The position numbers were made by a program, and so were the translations under genes. From NCBI GenBank assembly GCA_030528545.1, contig JAUMYR010000046.1, forward strand, positions 7,307-14,210: 6,904 nucleotides of DNA, in the 5' to 3' direction. The DNA comes from Propionibacteriaceae bacterium. GTDB lineage: Bacteria; Actinomycetota; Actinomycetes; Propionibacteriales; Propionibacteriaceae. Shown piece by piece: positions 1 through 6,436 of this stretch (the first letter of the stretch is position 1; each line of letters opens with the position of its first letter). The notes below the pieces were generated by a model. It saw only the letters and a list, made by a program, of their open reading frames with translations. It was not told the origin of the DNA and did not search any database.

Positions 1-248
1 TCGAAGAGGCCATTCAGCAGCCCTGGGTGACCATCGTGTGGGATGACCCGGTCAACCTGATGAGCTATGTCGTCTACGTGTTCCAGGAATATTTCAAGTA
101 TCCGAAGGCGAAGGCCGAAAAGCTCATGCTCCAGGTTCACCATGAGGGGAAGGCGATCGTGTCGCGGGGAAACCGGGAGGCCATGGAGCGCGATGTCTCG
201 GCGATGCACGGCTATGGTCTGCTGGCGACGCTGGAGCGACCCTCGTGA
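1..248 (+). CDS. clpS: ATP-dependent Clp protease adaptor ClpS (5' partial)
   Basis: ClpS is a small cytosolic adaptor that binds N-end-rule substrates through their bulky N-terminal residue and hands them to the ClpA/ClpC unfoldase of the Clp protease. The reading frame is open from base 3 and ends at TGA 246-248. The first visible residues ([20 protein letters not shown]) are typical of actinobacterial ClpS. The DDP-N part lines the substrate pocket, VHHEGKA carries the conserved pocket histidine, and the ending GLLATLE is the usual C-terminal beta strand. A GTG at 27 could be read as a start, but homology continues upstream of it. ClpS proteins are about 85-105 residues, so I infer that the true start lies before base 1 and that 81 codons are visible. 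The stop overlaps the next gene's GTG start by 4 nt, which suggests translational coupling. Confidence 0.93.
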   Translation, partial: EEAIQQPWVTIVWDDPVNLMSYVVYVFQEYFKYPKAKAEKLMLQVHHEGKAIVSRGNREAMERDVSAMHGYGLLATLERPS

Positions 249-727
249 AGGGGGTCAGCCGGACGCCGGAGGGCCGCTTGGTGGTCTTCCACCCCGGTGA
301 ACGGGACGTGTTGACCCAGCTCGTCGCCGGGCTGGTGCAGATCGTCTCCGCGCTTTTACCCGAAGAAGACGACGCCATGGCCTCACTGGTCGGCGTCCCG
401 GTTTCGGCCGAGGAAATCGCCGGTCGCGACCCAGCACTGCGGAGGCTGTTCCCGAGCGCCTATCCCGACGATGAGGAGGCGGATGCCGAATACCGCAGGT
501 TCACCGAATCCGACGCGGCCAGGGCCAAGGTGGAGGCCGCGGTGGTGATGTGGCGCGACCTGAGCGGTTCGGGACAGGTGATCGTCCCCGACGCACACCT
601 TGAGGCCTGGCTCAAGACGCTGACCGCGATCCGGCTGGTGCTCTCCGAACGCGATGACCCGGAACTCGAAGACATCCACGAATGGGTGGGATGGGTGCAG
701 GAATCGCTGCTACAAGCCGCAGACTAG
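245..727 (+). CDS. DUF2017 family protein of unknown function
   Basis: This 160-residue, acidic, apparently soluble protein has no signal peptide and no membrane segment. I recognise it as the DUF2017 family, the relative of mycobacterial Rv1332 that sits directly after clpS in many actinomycetes; no biochemical role is established as far as I know. Visible traits are an N-terminal segment around [16 protein letters not shown] (residues 11-26), a Glu/Asp-rich stretch around residues 50-87 with the family-like [13 protein letters not shown], and a C-terminal helical part ending in [18 protein letters not shown] with paired tryptophans. The GTG start at 245 lies inside the clpS stop (GTGA overlap), which supports this start and coupled translation. 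The fixed pairing with clpS suggests a link to Clp proteolysis, but that is only a guess from context. The family call is by memory of motif and position, not by a search. Confidence 0.85.
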   Translation: MKGVSRTPEGRLVVFHPGERDVLTQLVAGLVQIVSALLPEEDDAMASLVGVPVSAEEIAGRDPALRRLFPSAYPDDEEADAEYRRFTESDAARAKVEAAVVMWRDLSGSGQVIVPDAHLEAWLKTLTAIRLVLSERDDPELEDIHEWVGWVQESLLQAAD

Positions 728-751
728 GGGTGATAGCCAATTCGCGGCCTC

Positions 752-770
752 GACGGTTAGCCTAACCTTA
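752..770 (+). promoter_or_regulatory. DtxR/IdeR iron box upstream of feoA
   Basis: The 13-bp core at 755-767 (GGTTAGCCTAACC) is a perfect inverted repeat around the C at 761. Over 19 bp it matches the degenerate DtxR/IdeR consensus TWAGGTWAGSCTWACCTWA at 17 positions, missing at 752 and 754. It lies 20 nt before the feoA start codon, just upstream of the proposed -10, so an iron-loaded repressor bound here should block RNA polymerase. Iron-dependent repression of feoABC is the expected outcome; the repressor gene is not in the window. Confidence 0.85.
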
Positions 771-790
771 GGCCGGTGTAACGTGCTGCC
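757..790 (+). promoter_or_regulatory. Probable feoA promoter giving a leaderless transcript
   Basis: TAACGT at 779-784 fits the actinobacterial -10 pattern TANNNT. Six bases separate it from the ATG at 791, so transcription should begin at or very near the A of the start codon. No Shine-Dalgarno sequence is visible before feoA, which fits a leaderless mRNA. The -35 element is weak: TTAGCC at 757-762, spacing 16, matches TTGACA at 3 of 6 positions. It lies inside the iron box, consistent with control by a metal-dependent repressor. Confidence 0.55.
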
Positions 791-1051
791 ATGACCACAC
801 TGCCCCCCGGCGGCGCAGCACGTCAGATCTCACTCCAGGTTGCGCCGCTCAACACGAAGCTCACCTTCCTCGGCGTGGAGGGTAGCCCTCCACTGCGCCG
901 TCGGCTATCCGCCCTGGGATTCCGGCGAGGAGCCCCATTCGAAGTGGTTCAGCGGGTCTCGGGTGGCGGCCGGATCGTCAGCATCGCGGGAGCCCGGATC
1001 GCGCTGGGCCGCGACCTGCTGGCGAGCGCTTTCGCGGAGGTGGCCCAGTGA
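791..1051 (+). CDS. feoA: Ferrous iron transport protein A (FeoA)
   Basis: FeoA is a small cytosolic SH3-like protein that works with the FeoB Fe(II) permease. The 86-residue product has the family pattern. After a short N-terminal tail (about residues 1-22) comes the segment RRRLSALGFRRGAPFEVVQR, matching the conserved 'lxxLGfxxGxxvxvv' core. GGGRIVSIAGARIALGRDLL follows, matching the closing strands with the typical ALG/ALR turn. Length is slightly above the common 75-80 residues because of the N-terminal tail. The ATG at 791 is chosen because it lies six bases after a good -10 element; there is no Shine-Dalgarno before it. The gene overlaps feoB at GTGATG. It is first in an iron-box-controlled feoABC operon, so repression in iron-rich cells is likely. 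Confidence 0.93.
   Translation: MTTLPPGGAARQISLQVAPLNTKLTFLGVEGSPPLRRRLSALGFRRGAPFEVVQRVSGGGRIVSIAGARIALGRDLLASAFAEVAQ
1036..1040 (+). promoter_or_regulatory. Ribosome binding site for feoB
   Basis: GGAGG inside the end of feoA is a strong Shine-Dalgarno sequence. It lies 7 nt before GTG 1048 and 10 nt before ATG 1051, so it allows either feoB start. It contrasts with feoA, which has no visible site. Confidence 0.6.
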
Positions 1052-3081
1052 TGGCCGAGAAATCATCGTTCTCCCTCGGTTCCCGCCCGAGCCTGCCGAA
1101 GTCGGTCAAGGTAGCCTGCCACGGAAGTGGCGGTGGGTCCGGGGCCGGGGCGGGGGCTCCCGTGGTCGCGCTCGCGGGATCTCCCAACTCCGGCAAATCC
1201 ACGATCTTCAACGCGCTGACCGGGGCCCGGGTGACCATGGGAAACTGGCCCGGCACCACGGTCGAGGTCGCCAGGGGAATCTGGCGGGCCCGCCCCGGTA
1301 AGGTCGCAGGCCAGGACGCGAAGACTCAGGCCGATTCCGACCTGCTGATCACCCTCGTCGATCTGCCGGGAGCCTATTCGCTGGACCCGCTCTCACCGGA
1401 CGAGGCGCTGACCCGGCAGCTGGTGGTCGACGCGCCGGTCGAGGAGCAGCCAGACGTCACCATCGTCGTCGCTGACGCGGCCCATCTGCCCCGTTCGCTG
1501 TATCTCGTCGCCCAGCTTCGCGAACGGCCCAACCGCATCGTGGTAGCGCTGACGATGGTGGACGTCGCCGCCAATCGTGGCATCCAGGTGGACCCCCAGG
1601 CACTCGCGGAGAACCTGGGGTGCCCGGTCGTCGCGCTGAACCCCCGGCTGCGAACCGGGCTAGACGCGCTCACCCTGGCCGTTCAGGAAGAACTGGGCTC
1701 CGGGCCGAAGACTCCCCGGCCCATGCGGGCCTCCGGAAGCGATGACGGGCTCGACCTGGAAGACGACAGATTCGCTTTCGTCGACGCGGCCATCGCGGCG
1801 GGTTCGACGAGTTCGGGCGAACGCCGCGTGGCGGTGAGCGATAGGGTCGACCGCTGGGTTACCGCTCCGGTGCTGGGACCGCTGATCTTCCTGGCCGTCA
1901 TGTGGGTGGTCTTCCAAGTCACGACCACGGTCGCAGCGCCGATGCAGGACGGCCTCGACGCGCTGTTCACCGGTCCGGTGTCGGAGGGAACCAGCGCCCT
2001 GCTCGGCTCTCTCGGCCTGGGCGAGACCTGGGTCGAGGGGCTGATCGTGGATGGCCTCATCGCGGGAGTCGGCATGCTGTTGACCTTCGTCCCGCTGATG
2101 GCGCTCATGTTCATCCTGCTCGCGCTCCTGGAGGACTCCGGTTATATGGCGCGGGCCGCCGTGGTCGCCGACCGGATGATGCGCGCGATCGGTTTGCCCG
2201 GTCAGGCGTTCCTGCCCCTCATCGTGGGCTTCGGCTGCAATGTGCCCGCGATCTCGGCGACGAGGACCCTGCCCAATCCGCGGCAGCGGATCCTGACGGT
2301 GCTGCTGCTTCCCTTCACCTCCTGCACCGCGAGGCTGACGGTCTATGTGCTGGTCGGCACCGTCTTCTTCGGGCCGTGGGCGGGCACCGTCGTCTTCGTC
2401 ATGTACCTGCTGTCGATCCTGCTGGTGGTCGGGGTCGGCTTCCTGCTGCGCAAGACGCTGTGGCGTGCCATGGGCACCGACCCCCTCGTCCTCGACCTGC
2501 CTCCCTATCAGCGCCCCACGCTGCGGCTGACCGCCGCGGTGACCTGGACCAGGCTCAAGGGATTCCTGCAAACCGCTTCCGGGGTCATCGTGATCACGGT
2601 CACCCTGGTGTGGTTGCTGCAGTCGATCCCGGCCGGTGGCACCGGAAAATTCGGTGACGTGCCGGTGGAGGAATCGGCCTACGCGGTGGCGGCCAGAACC
2701 GTCACCCCGGTGTTCGCCCCAGCCGGGTTCGGCGAGTGGCGGACCACCTCGGCGCTGGTGGTCGGCTTCGTCGCGAAGGAGGCTGTGGTCTCCAGCTGGG
2801 CTCAGACCTACGCGGTCGACGAGCCGGAGTCCGAGACCGAACCGGGAGAACTAGGGGAGCGGATCAGCGCCGACTTCGCTGAGGCCTCCGGTGGGCATCC
2901 GCTCCCGGCGGTCATGGCCTTCCTGGTGTTCCTGCTCGCCTATACCCCGTGCGTGGCCACGCTGGCCGCCCAGAAACGCGAGGTCGGTTGGGGATGGACG
3001 CTGTTCGGTGTCGTCATGCAACTCGCCGTGGCGTGGGGCCTAGCCGTCCTGATCTTCCAGGTCGGGCGGCTGTTCTGGTGA
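1051..3081 (+). CDS. feoB: Ferrous iron transport protein B (FeoB), GTPase-coupled Fe(II) permease
   Basis: FeoB is the inner-membrane Fe(II) transporter with a cytosolic N-terminal G domain. From ATG 1051 it has 676 residues; GTG 1048, one codon earlier, is also possible. The G domain shows G1 GSPNSGKST (about 43-51), the G2 region NWPGTTVE (about 65-72), G3 DLPG (104-107) and G4 TMVD (168-171, with Thr where NxxD is usual). The G5 position reads ALNPR rather than a clear SA motif. After a short spacer domain come several hydrophobic segments from about residue 271 to the C-terminus. They carry the two family signatures LEDSGYMARA and GFGCNVPA (Cys396), then LPFTSCTARL (Cys425) and a late AYTPCVATLAA (Cys634). 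Length is below E. coli FeoB (773) but within the family range. A Gly-rich N-terminal extension of about 36 residues containing Cys23-His24 precedes G1. The stop overlaps feoC by 4 nt. Function is certain at family level. Confidence 0.97.
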   Translation: MAEKSSFSLGSRPSLPKSVKVACHGSGGGSGAGAGAPVVALAGSPNSGKSTIFNALTGARVTMGNWPGTTVEVARGIWRARPGKVAGQDAKTQADSDLLITLVDLPGAYSLDPLSPDEALTRQLVVDAPVEEQPDVTIVVADAAHLPRSLYLVAQLRERPNRIVVALTMVDVAANRGIQVDPQALAENLGCPVVALNPRLRTGLDALTLAVQEELGSGPKTPRPMRASGSDDGLDLEDDRFAFVDAAIAAGSTSSGERRVAVSDRVDRWVTAPVLGPLIFLAVMWVVFQVTTTVAAPMQDGLDALFTGPVSEGTSALLGSLGLGETWVEGLIVDGLIAGVGMLLTFVPLMALMFILLALLEDSGYMARAAVVADRMMRAIGLPGQAFLPLIVGFGCNVPAISATRTLPNPRQRILTVLLLPFTSCTARLTVYVLVGTVFFGPWAGTVVFVMYLLSILLVVGVGFLLRKTLWRAMGTDPLVLDLPPYQRPTLRLTAAVTWTRLKGFLQTASGVIVITVTLVWLLQSIPAGGTGKFGDVPVEESAYAVAARTVTPVFAPAGFGEWRTTSALVVGFVAKEAVVSSWAQTYAVDEPESETEPGELGERISADFAEASGGHPLPAVMAFLVFLLAYTPCVATLAAQKREVGWGWTLFGVVMQLAVAWGLAVLIFQVGRLFW

Positions 3082-3395
3082 GCGGACCGTTGCGCCGGGT
3101 GCTGGCCGCCTTCGATGAGGGCGCGGCCAGCCTGGACGATGTCGCCAGGATCAGCGGGTTAGACCGGCCGATGGTCGAGGCCGCCGTCGCTCAGCTGAGT
3201 CGCATGGGACGCCTAGAGGTCAAGGAACTGACCATGGGATGTCCCGGCGGCGGCTGCGCCAGTTGCGCCTCCGGTCACGCCGATGCCTCACCGGGGTGCG
3301 GTGCCTCCAGGCAGTCAGCGGCTCGGCGGGGGCTGGCGATCATCCAGCTGAGCCCGCGCCGGGGTGGCCTCCAGGACCGGATGGAAGGGTGCTGA
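3078..3395 (+). CDS. feoC: FeoC-like winged-helix protein with cysteine cluster
   Basis: This 105-residue product starts at GTG 3078, inside the feoB stop (GTGA); the open frame extends further upstream, but that part is only a shadow of feoB. Residues about 3-52 form a helix-turn-helix-like unit (SLDDVARISGLDRPMVEAAV, then RMGRLEVKEL), typical of the FeoC winged helix. A cysteine cluster follows: Cys55, Cys60, Cys63 and Cys74, spaced C-x4-C-x2-C-x10-C in a Gly-rich stretch, plus a C-terminal Cys105. In enterobacterial FeoC four cysteines in a similar place can bind an Fe-S cluster; the last gap here seems longer. FeoC proteins have been proposed to regulate feo or to stabilise FeoB. Position as the third feo gene strongly supports the call. 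Iron or redox sensing is my inference. A stretch GLAIIQL near residues 85-91 may be a final beta strand. Confidence 0.82.
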   Translation: MSGPLRRVLAAFDEGAASLDDVARISGLDRPMVEAAVAQLSRMGRLEVKELTMGCPGGGCASCASGHADASPGCGASRQSAARRGLAIIQLSPRRGGLQDRMEGC

Positions 3396-3402
3396 GCACG
3401 GG

Positions 3403-3414
3403 TAGACTGTCGCG
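3403..3414 (+). promoter_or_regulatory. Probable murI promoter (-10) giving a leaderless transcript
   Basis: TAGACT at 3403-3408 fits the TANNNT -10 pattern and lies exactly six bases before the murI ATG at 3415, the same geometry as at feoA. It sits in the 19-nt gap after feoC. No convincing -35 hexamer is visible 16-18 nt upstream, and no Shine-Dalgarno precedes the ATG. It would give murI transcription independent of the iron-controlled feo operon. Confidence 0.5.
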
Positions 3415-4221
3415 ATGATCGAGCGCCAGAACCTGCCTATCGGGGTCTTTGATTCCGGGTTCGGCGGGCTGACCGTCGCCAGGGCCATCGTTGATCTGCT
3501 GCCTAACGAGGACATCATCTACCTTGGCGACACCTCCAGGGCGCCCTATGGCTCGCGTCCGATAGCCGAGATCCGCCAGTACGCGCTACAGGGCCTGGAC
3601 TATCTCGTGGCCCAAGGGGTGAAGGCCCTCGTCATCGCGTGCAACTCGGCGTCTTCTGCGGTCTTGAGGGATGCCAGGGAACGCTACTCGGTTCCGGTCA
3701 CGGAGGTGATCTTGCCCGCGGCTCGCCGTGCGGTCTCGGCGACCCGCAACAACCGGGTCGGGGTGATCTGCACCCAGGCGACGGCGACATCGCGCAGCTA
3801 TAACGACGCTTTCGCCGCGGCCCCACACGTCAAGTTGCTGACCCAGGCCTGTCCGCGCTTCGTCGACTTCGTCGAGGCCGGGGTGACGGGCGGCCCGGAG
3901 CTGCTGTCCGTCGCCGAGGAGTACCTGGACCCGTTGATGCGCAATGGCGTGGATACCCTGATTCTCGGCTGCACACACTATCCGCTCCTGTCGGGTGCCA
4001 TCAGTTACATCATGGGGGACGCGGTGACGCTGGTCTCCAGCGCCGATGAGTGCGCTCGCTCCACCTTCTCCACCCTCACCAAACGCGGGTTGCTGCGCTC
4101 CCAGCCACGCGCGGCGTCCCGGCGGTTTTTCACCACCGGGGACGCGGCGGACTTCGAGGGAATCGGGCGGCGCCTCATGGGCGGATTCGTCGCCGGGGCC
4201 GAGGCGATCAGGTTGGCCTGA
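3415..4221 (+). CDS. murI: Glutamate racemase
   Basis: MurI interconverts L- and D-glutamate in the cytosol, supplying D-glutamate for the peptidoglycan stem peptide; no cofactor is needed. The 268-residue length is normal. Visible motifs are [13 protein letters not shown] (residues 9-21) with the substrate-contacting Asp13-Ser14, [13 protein letters not shown] (36-48), IACNSAS with catalytic Cys76, and LGCTHYPLL with the second catalytic Cys186 followed by His188. Both acid/base cysteines are present, so the enzyme should be active. The ATG at 3415 lies six bases after a TANNNT element and has no Shine-Dalgarno, suggesting a leaderless message. It follows feoC by only 19 nt, so read-through from feo is also possible. 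In mycobacteria murI lies in the same broad neighbourhood as clpS and rphA, as here. Confidence 0.97.
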   Translation: MIERQNLPIGVFDSGFGGLTVARAIVDLLPNEDIIYLGDTSRAPYGSRPIAEIRQYALQGLDYLVAQGVKALVIACNSASSAVLRDARERYSVPVTEVILPAARRAVSATRNNRVGVICTQATATSRSYNDAFAAAPHVKLLTQACPRFVDFVEAGVTGGPELLSVAEEYLDPLMRNGVDTLILGCTHYPLLSGAISYIMGDAVTLVSSADECARSTFSTLTKRGLLRSQPRAASRRFFTTGDAADFEGIGRRLMGGFVAGAEAIRLA

Positions 4222-4268
4222 GCCCCGGGGCCAGGCAGCGGGGCGGCGTGGGACCAGAGCGCTTGGGG

Positions 4269-4281
4269 TAAGTTGTCGCCT
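4269..4281 (+). promoter_or_regulatory. Probable rph promoter (-10) giving a leaderless transcript
   Basis: TAAGTT at 4269-4274 matches TANNNT and ends 7 nt before the rph ATG at 4282. The 60-nt murI-rph gap has no clear -35 hexamer and no Shine-Dalgarno sequence near the start. This would begin a transcript covering rph, rdgB, thyA and the DHFR gene. Confidence 0.5.
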
Positions 4282-5004
4282 ATGACTCTTCTGCGCGCGG
4301 ACGGGCGCGGCCTTGATGAATTGCGCCCGGTGACCATTGCCCGTAACTGGCTCGACCACGCCGAGGGATCGGTGCTGGTGAGCTTCGGGAAGACCAGGGT
4401 CTTGGTCGCGGCCAGCGTCACCGAGGGGGTGCCACGCTGGCGCAAAGGCTCCGGTCTTGGCTGGGTCAGCGCGGAATACGCGATGCTGCCGCGCTCGACA
4501 CATGACCGTTCCGATCGGGAATCGGTTCGGGGAAGGATCGGTGGGCGCACCCACGAGATCTCGCGCCTGATCGGGCGTTCGCTGCGCGCCGTGGTCGACT
4601 ACGCCGCCCTGGGAGAGAACACCATCCTGCTCGACTGCGATGTGCTCCAGGCGGACGGGGGAACCCGCACGGCGGCCATCACCGGGGCCTATGTCGCGCT
4701 CGCCGACGCGGTGTCGTGGCTGCGGCAGCGGGGTAGCCTGGCCGGAGAGCCGCTGCGAGACTCGGTCGCGGCGATCTCGGTCGGGATCATCGACGGACAC
4801 TGCATGCTCGATCTTCCCTACGAAGAGGATTCCCGCGCTGAGGTCGATCTCAACGTGGTCATGACCGGCTCTGGCCGTTTCATCGAGGTGCAGGGCACGG
4901 CAGAGAAGAATCCCTTCGACCGGGACTCCTTCAACCGCCTGCTCGACCTCGGTGAGACCGGCTGCGCCCGCCTCACCCAGATTCAGCGGGAAGCTCTGTC
5001 ATGA
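4282..5004 (+). CDS. rph: Ribonuclease PH
   Basis: RNase PH is a phosphate-dependent 3'-5' exoribonuclease that trims the 3' ends of tRNA precursors and usually acts as a hexameric ring. The product has 240 residues, the normal length. Visible family motifs are RADGRG near the N-terminus (5-10), [17 protein letters not shown] (45-61), [20 protein letters not shown] with Arg86 (84-103), and [18 protein letters not shown] with the phosphate-binding Arg129 (120-137). LDLPYEEDS carries the metal-binding Asp177 and Asp183, and [10 protein letters not shown] lies at 205-214. A TTG at 4273 in the same frame would add three residues, but ATG 4282 matches the family N-terminus and the -10 placement. 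The stop overlaps rdgB at ATGA. No key residue appears to be missing. Confidence 0.97.
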   Translation: MTLLRADGRGLDELRPVTIARNWLDHAEGSVLVSFGKTRVLVAASVTEGVPRWRKGSGLGWVSAEYAMLPRSTHDRSDRESVRGRIGGRTHEISRLIGRSLRAVVDYAALGENTILLDCDVLQADGGTRTAAITGAYVALADAVSWLRQRGSLAGEPLRDSVAAISVGIIDGHCMLDLPYEEDSRAEVDLNVVMTGSGRFIEVQGTAEKNPFDRDSFNRLLDLGETGCARLTQIQREALS

Positions 5005-5645
5005 TCGGCCTGCAATTGCCCGGAGCGGCCCTGCCCCGCGTCGTGATGGCCAGCAACAACCCGAAGAAGGCCGAGGAGCTGAGGCGGGTACTCGCCGCCC
5101 TCGCGCTGCCGGTCGAGGTGGCTTGTCTGGCCGATTTCGCGGCCTACGACGAGCCCGCGGAAACCGCCTCCGATTTCGAAGGCAATGCCCTCATCAAGGC
5201 CCGGGCGGCAGCCGCGAACACGGGGCTGACCGCGGTCGCCGACGATTCCGGCCTGGAGGTCGACGTGCTCAACCGGATGCCCGGCGTCCGCTCGGCCCGC
5301 TGGGCGGGCAGCCCGGGCGACGACCAGCGCAACCTGGACCTGGTGCTGGCCCAGACCGCCGACGTGCCCGAGGGGCAGCGGGGCGCACGCTTCGTCTGCG
5401 CGATCGCGCTAGTTACCCCGGAGGGGCGGGAGAAGACCTGGCGCGCCACCATGGAGGGACGCCTAGCGCGCGAGCCCCGCGGCGGCAACGGATTCGGCTA
5501 CGACCCGATCTTCCTGCCCGAGGGATACGAGGTCACCTCCGCCGAGCTCAGCCCCGAAGAGAAGGACGCGATCAGCCACCGGGGGAAGGCCCTGCGGCTG
5601 ATGGCCGCGGAACTGCCCGGCTTCGTGGGGGTGGTGGAGCAGTGA
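5001..5645 (+). CDS. rdgB: RdgB/HAM1 family XTP/dITP pyrophosphatase
   Basis: This cytosolic house-cleaning enzyme hydrolyses XTP, ITP and dITP to monophosphate and pyrophosphate, keeping deaminated purines out of DNA and RNA. The 214-residue product carries the substrate-binding start [14 protein letters not shown] (14-27), [10 protein letters not shown] (58-67), the catalytic and metal region [10 protein letters not shown] (79-88, Asp81-Asp82), and [11 protein letters not shown] (93-103). It also has [10 protein letters not shown] (162-171) and the C-terminal SHRGKAL (192-198). All expected motifs are present. The ATG at 5001 overlaps the rph stop by 4 nt; a second ATG at 5046 would cut the first strand and is rejected. 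The gene in turn overlaps thyA by 4 nt. Pairing with rph is widespread in bacteria and matches the mycobacterial rphA-Rv1341 order. Confidence 0.96.
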   Translation: MIGLQLPGAALPRVVMASNNPKKAEELRRVLAALALPVEVACLADFAAYDEPAETASDFEGNALIKARAAAANTGLTAVADDSGLEVDVLNRMPGVRSARWAGSPGDDQRNLDLVLAQTADVPEGQRGARFVCAIALVTPEGREKTWRATMEGRLAREPRGGNGFGYDPIFLPEGYEVTSAELSPEEKDAISHRGKALRLMAAELPGFVGVVEQ

Positions 5646-6436
5646 AACAGTATCTCGACATGCTGCGCCATATCAGCGACCACGGCATCGACAAATCCGA
5701 TCGCACCGGCACCGGCACCCGCAGCGTCTTCGGCTATCAGATGCGTTTCGATCTGCGTGAGGGGTTTCCGCTGGTCACGACGAAGCGGGTGCACGTGCGC
5801 AGCGTCTTCGGGGAACTGCTGTGGTTCCTCAGGGGAGACTCCAACATCGCCTGGCTACACGAGAACAACATCACGATCTGGGACGAGTGGGCGGACGAAA
5901 ACGGCGACCTCGGTCCGATCTACGGATATCAGTGGCGGTCGTGGCCCACCCCGGACGGGCGGCACATCGACCAGCTCGCCGAAGTGATCTCCTCGATCCG
6001 GGCCAACCCGGATTCCCGCCGCCACATCGTCAGCGCCTGGAACCCGGCCCAGATCGACGACATGGCGCTGCCACCGTGCCATGCCCTGTTCCAGTTCTAT
6101 GTGGCCGATGGACGTCTGAGCTGCCAGCTCTACCAGCGTTCCGCGGACGCCTTCCTCGGGGTGCCCTTCAACATCGCCTCTTATGCCTTGCTGACCCATC
6201 TGGTCGCCCAGGTCTGCGACCTCCAGGTGGGGGATTTCATTCACACTCTCGGCGACGCCCACATCTATTCCAATCACACCGAACAGGTGGCTACGCAGCT
6301 GTCCCGCACCCCCCATCCTCTTCCCACGCTGAGGATCAATCCGCGGGTGAGAGCGATCGATGAGTTCACCCTCGCTGACATTGAGGTGGTGAACTATGTC
6401 CATGAACCAACCATCAAAGCCCCGATTGCGGTCTGA
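5642..6436 (+). CDS. thyA: Thymidylate synthase (ThyA type)
   Basis: ThyA methylates dUMP to dTMP using 5,10-methylene-tetrahydrofolate, releasing dihydrofolate. The 264-residue product has the same length as E. coli ThyA, and its key residues fall at the same numbers: Arg21 in RTGTGT, Glu58, Trp80, Tyr94, catalytic Cys146 in [11 protein letters not shown], Arg166-Ser167, Asp169, Asn177, His207 and Tyr209. It ends with the typical IKAPIAV. The enzyme should be fully active. The start is GTG 5642 inside the rdgB stop (GTGA); the much longer open frame upstream is a shadow of rdgB. Its product dihydrofolate is the substrate of the overlapping downstream DHFR gene, so the two are probably co-expressed. 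This is the classical ThyA family, not the flavin-dependent ThyX. Confidence 0.98.
   Translation: MKQYLDMLRHISDHGIDKSDRTGTGTRSVFGYQMRFDLREGFPLVTTKRVHVRSVFGELLWFLRGDSNIAWLHENNITIWDEWADENGDLGPIYGYQWRSWPTPDGRHIDQLAEVISSIRANPDSRRHIVSAWNPAQIDDMALPPCHALFQFYVADGRLSCQLYQRSADAFLGVPFNIASYALLTHLVAQVCDLQVGDFIHTLGDAHIYSNHTEQVATQLSRTPHPLPTLRINPRVRAIDEFTLADIEVVNYVHEPTIKAPIAV
6383..6389 (+). promoter_or_regulatory. Ribosome binding site deciding the DHFR start
   Basis: GAGGTGG, inside the end of thyA, is a fair Shine-Dalgarno sequence 6 nt before the ATG at 6396. It supports a DHFR start well inside thyA rather than a start after the thyA stop. Confidence 0.5.

Noticed and set aside
1660..2571. 303-codon open frame on the - strand
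   Set aside because: It lies antisense to the FeoB membrane region, with a low-complexity product rich in His, Gln, Arg and Asp and no recognisable domain.
2949..3077. Upstream extension of the FeoC-like frame
   Set aside because: This part is an out-of-frame reading of the conserved FeoB C-terminus. Family features begin only after GTG 3078.
4221..4232. GC-rich palindrome (GCCCCGGGGC) after murI as a terminator
   Set aside because: It has no loop and no T-run after it, so it does not look like an intrinsic terminator.
4273..4281. TTG start for rph three codons upstream
   Set aside because: It lies inside and just after the proposed -10. The ATG at 4282 fits the usual RNase PH N-terminus better.
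3586..4800. 404-codon open frame on the - strand
   Set aside because: It lies antisense across murI and rph, both certain. Its product is Arg/Gly/Pro-rich with no family motif, as expected of an antisense shadow in high-GC DNA.
4952..5641. Long in-frame N-terminal extension of ThyA
   Set aside because: It overlaps rdgB in another frame and translates to Arg/Gly-rich sequence unlike any ThyA. The GTG at 5642 gives the exact normal length of 264 residues.
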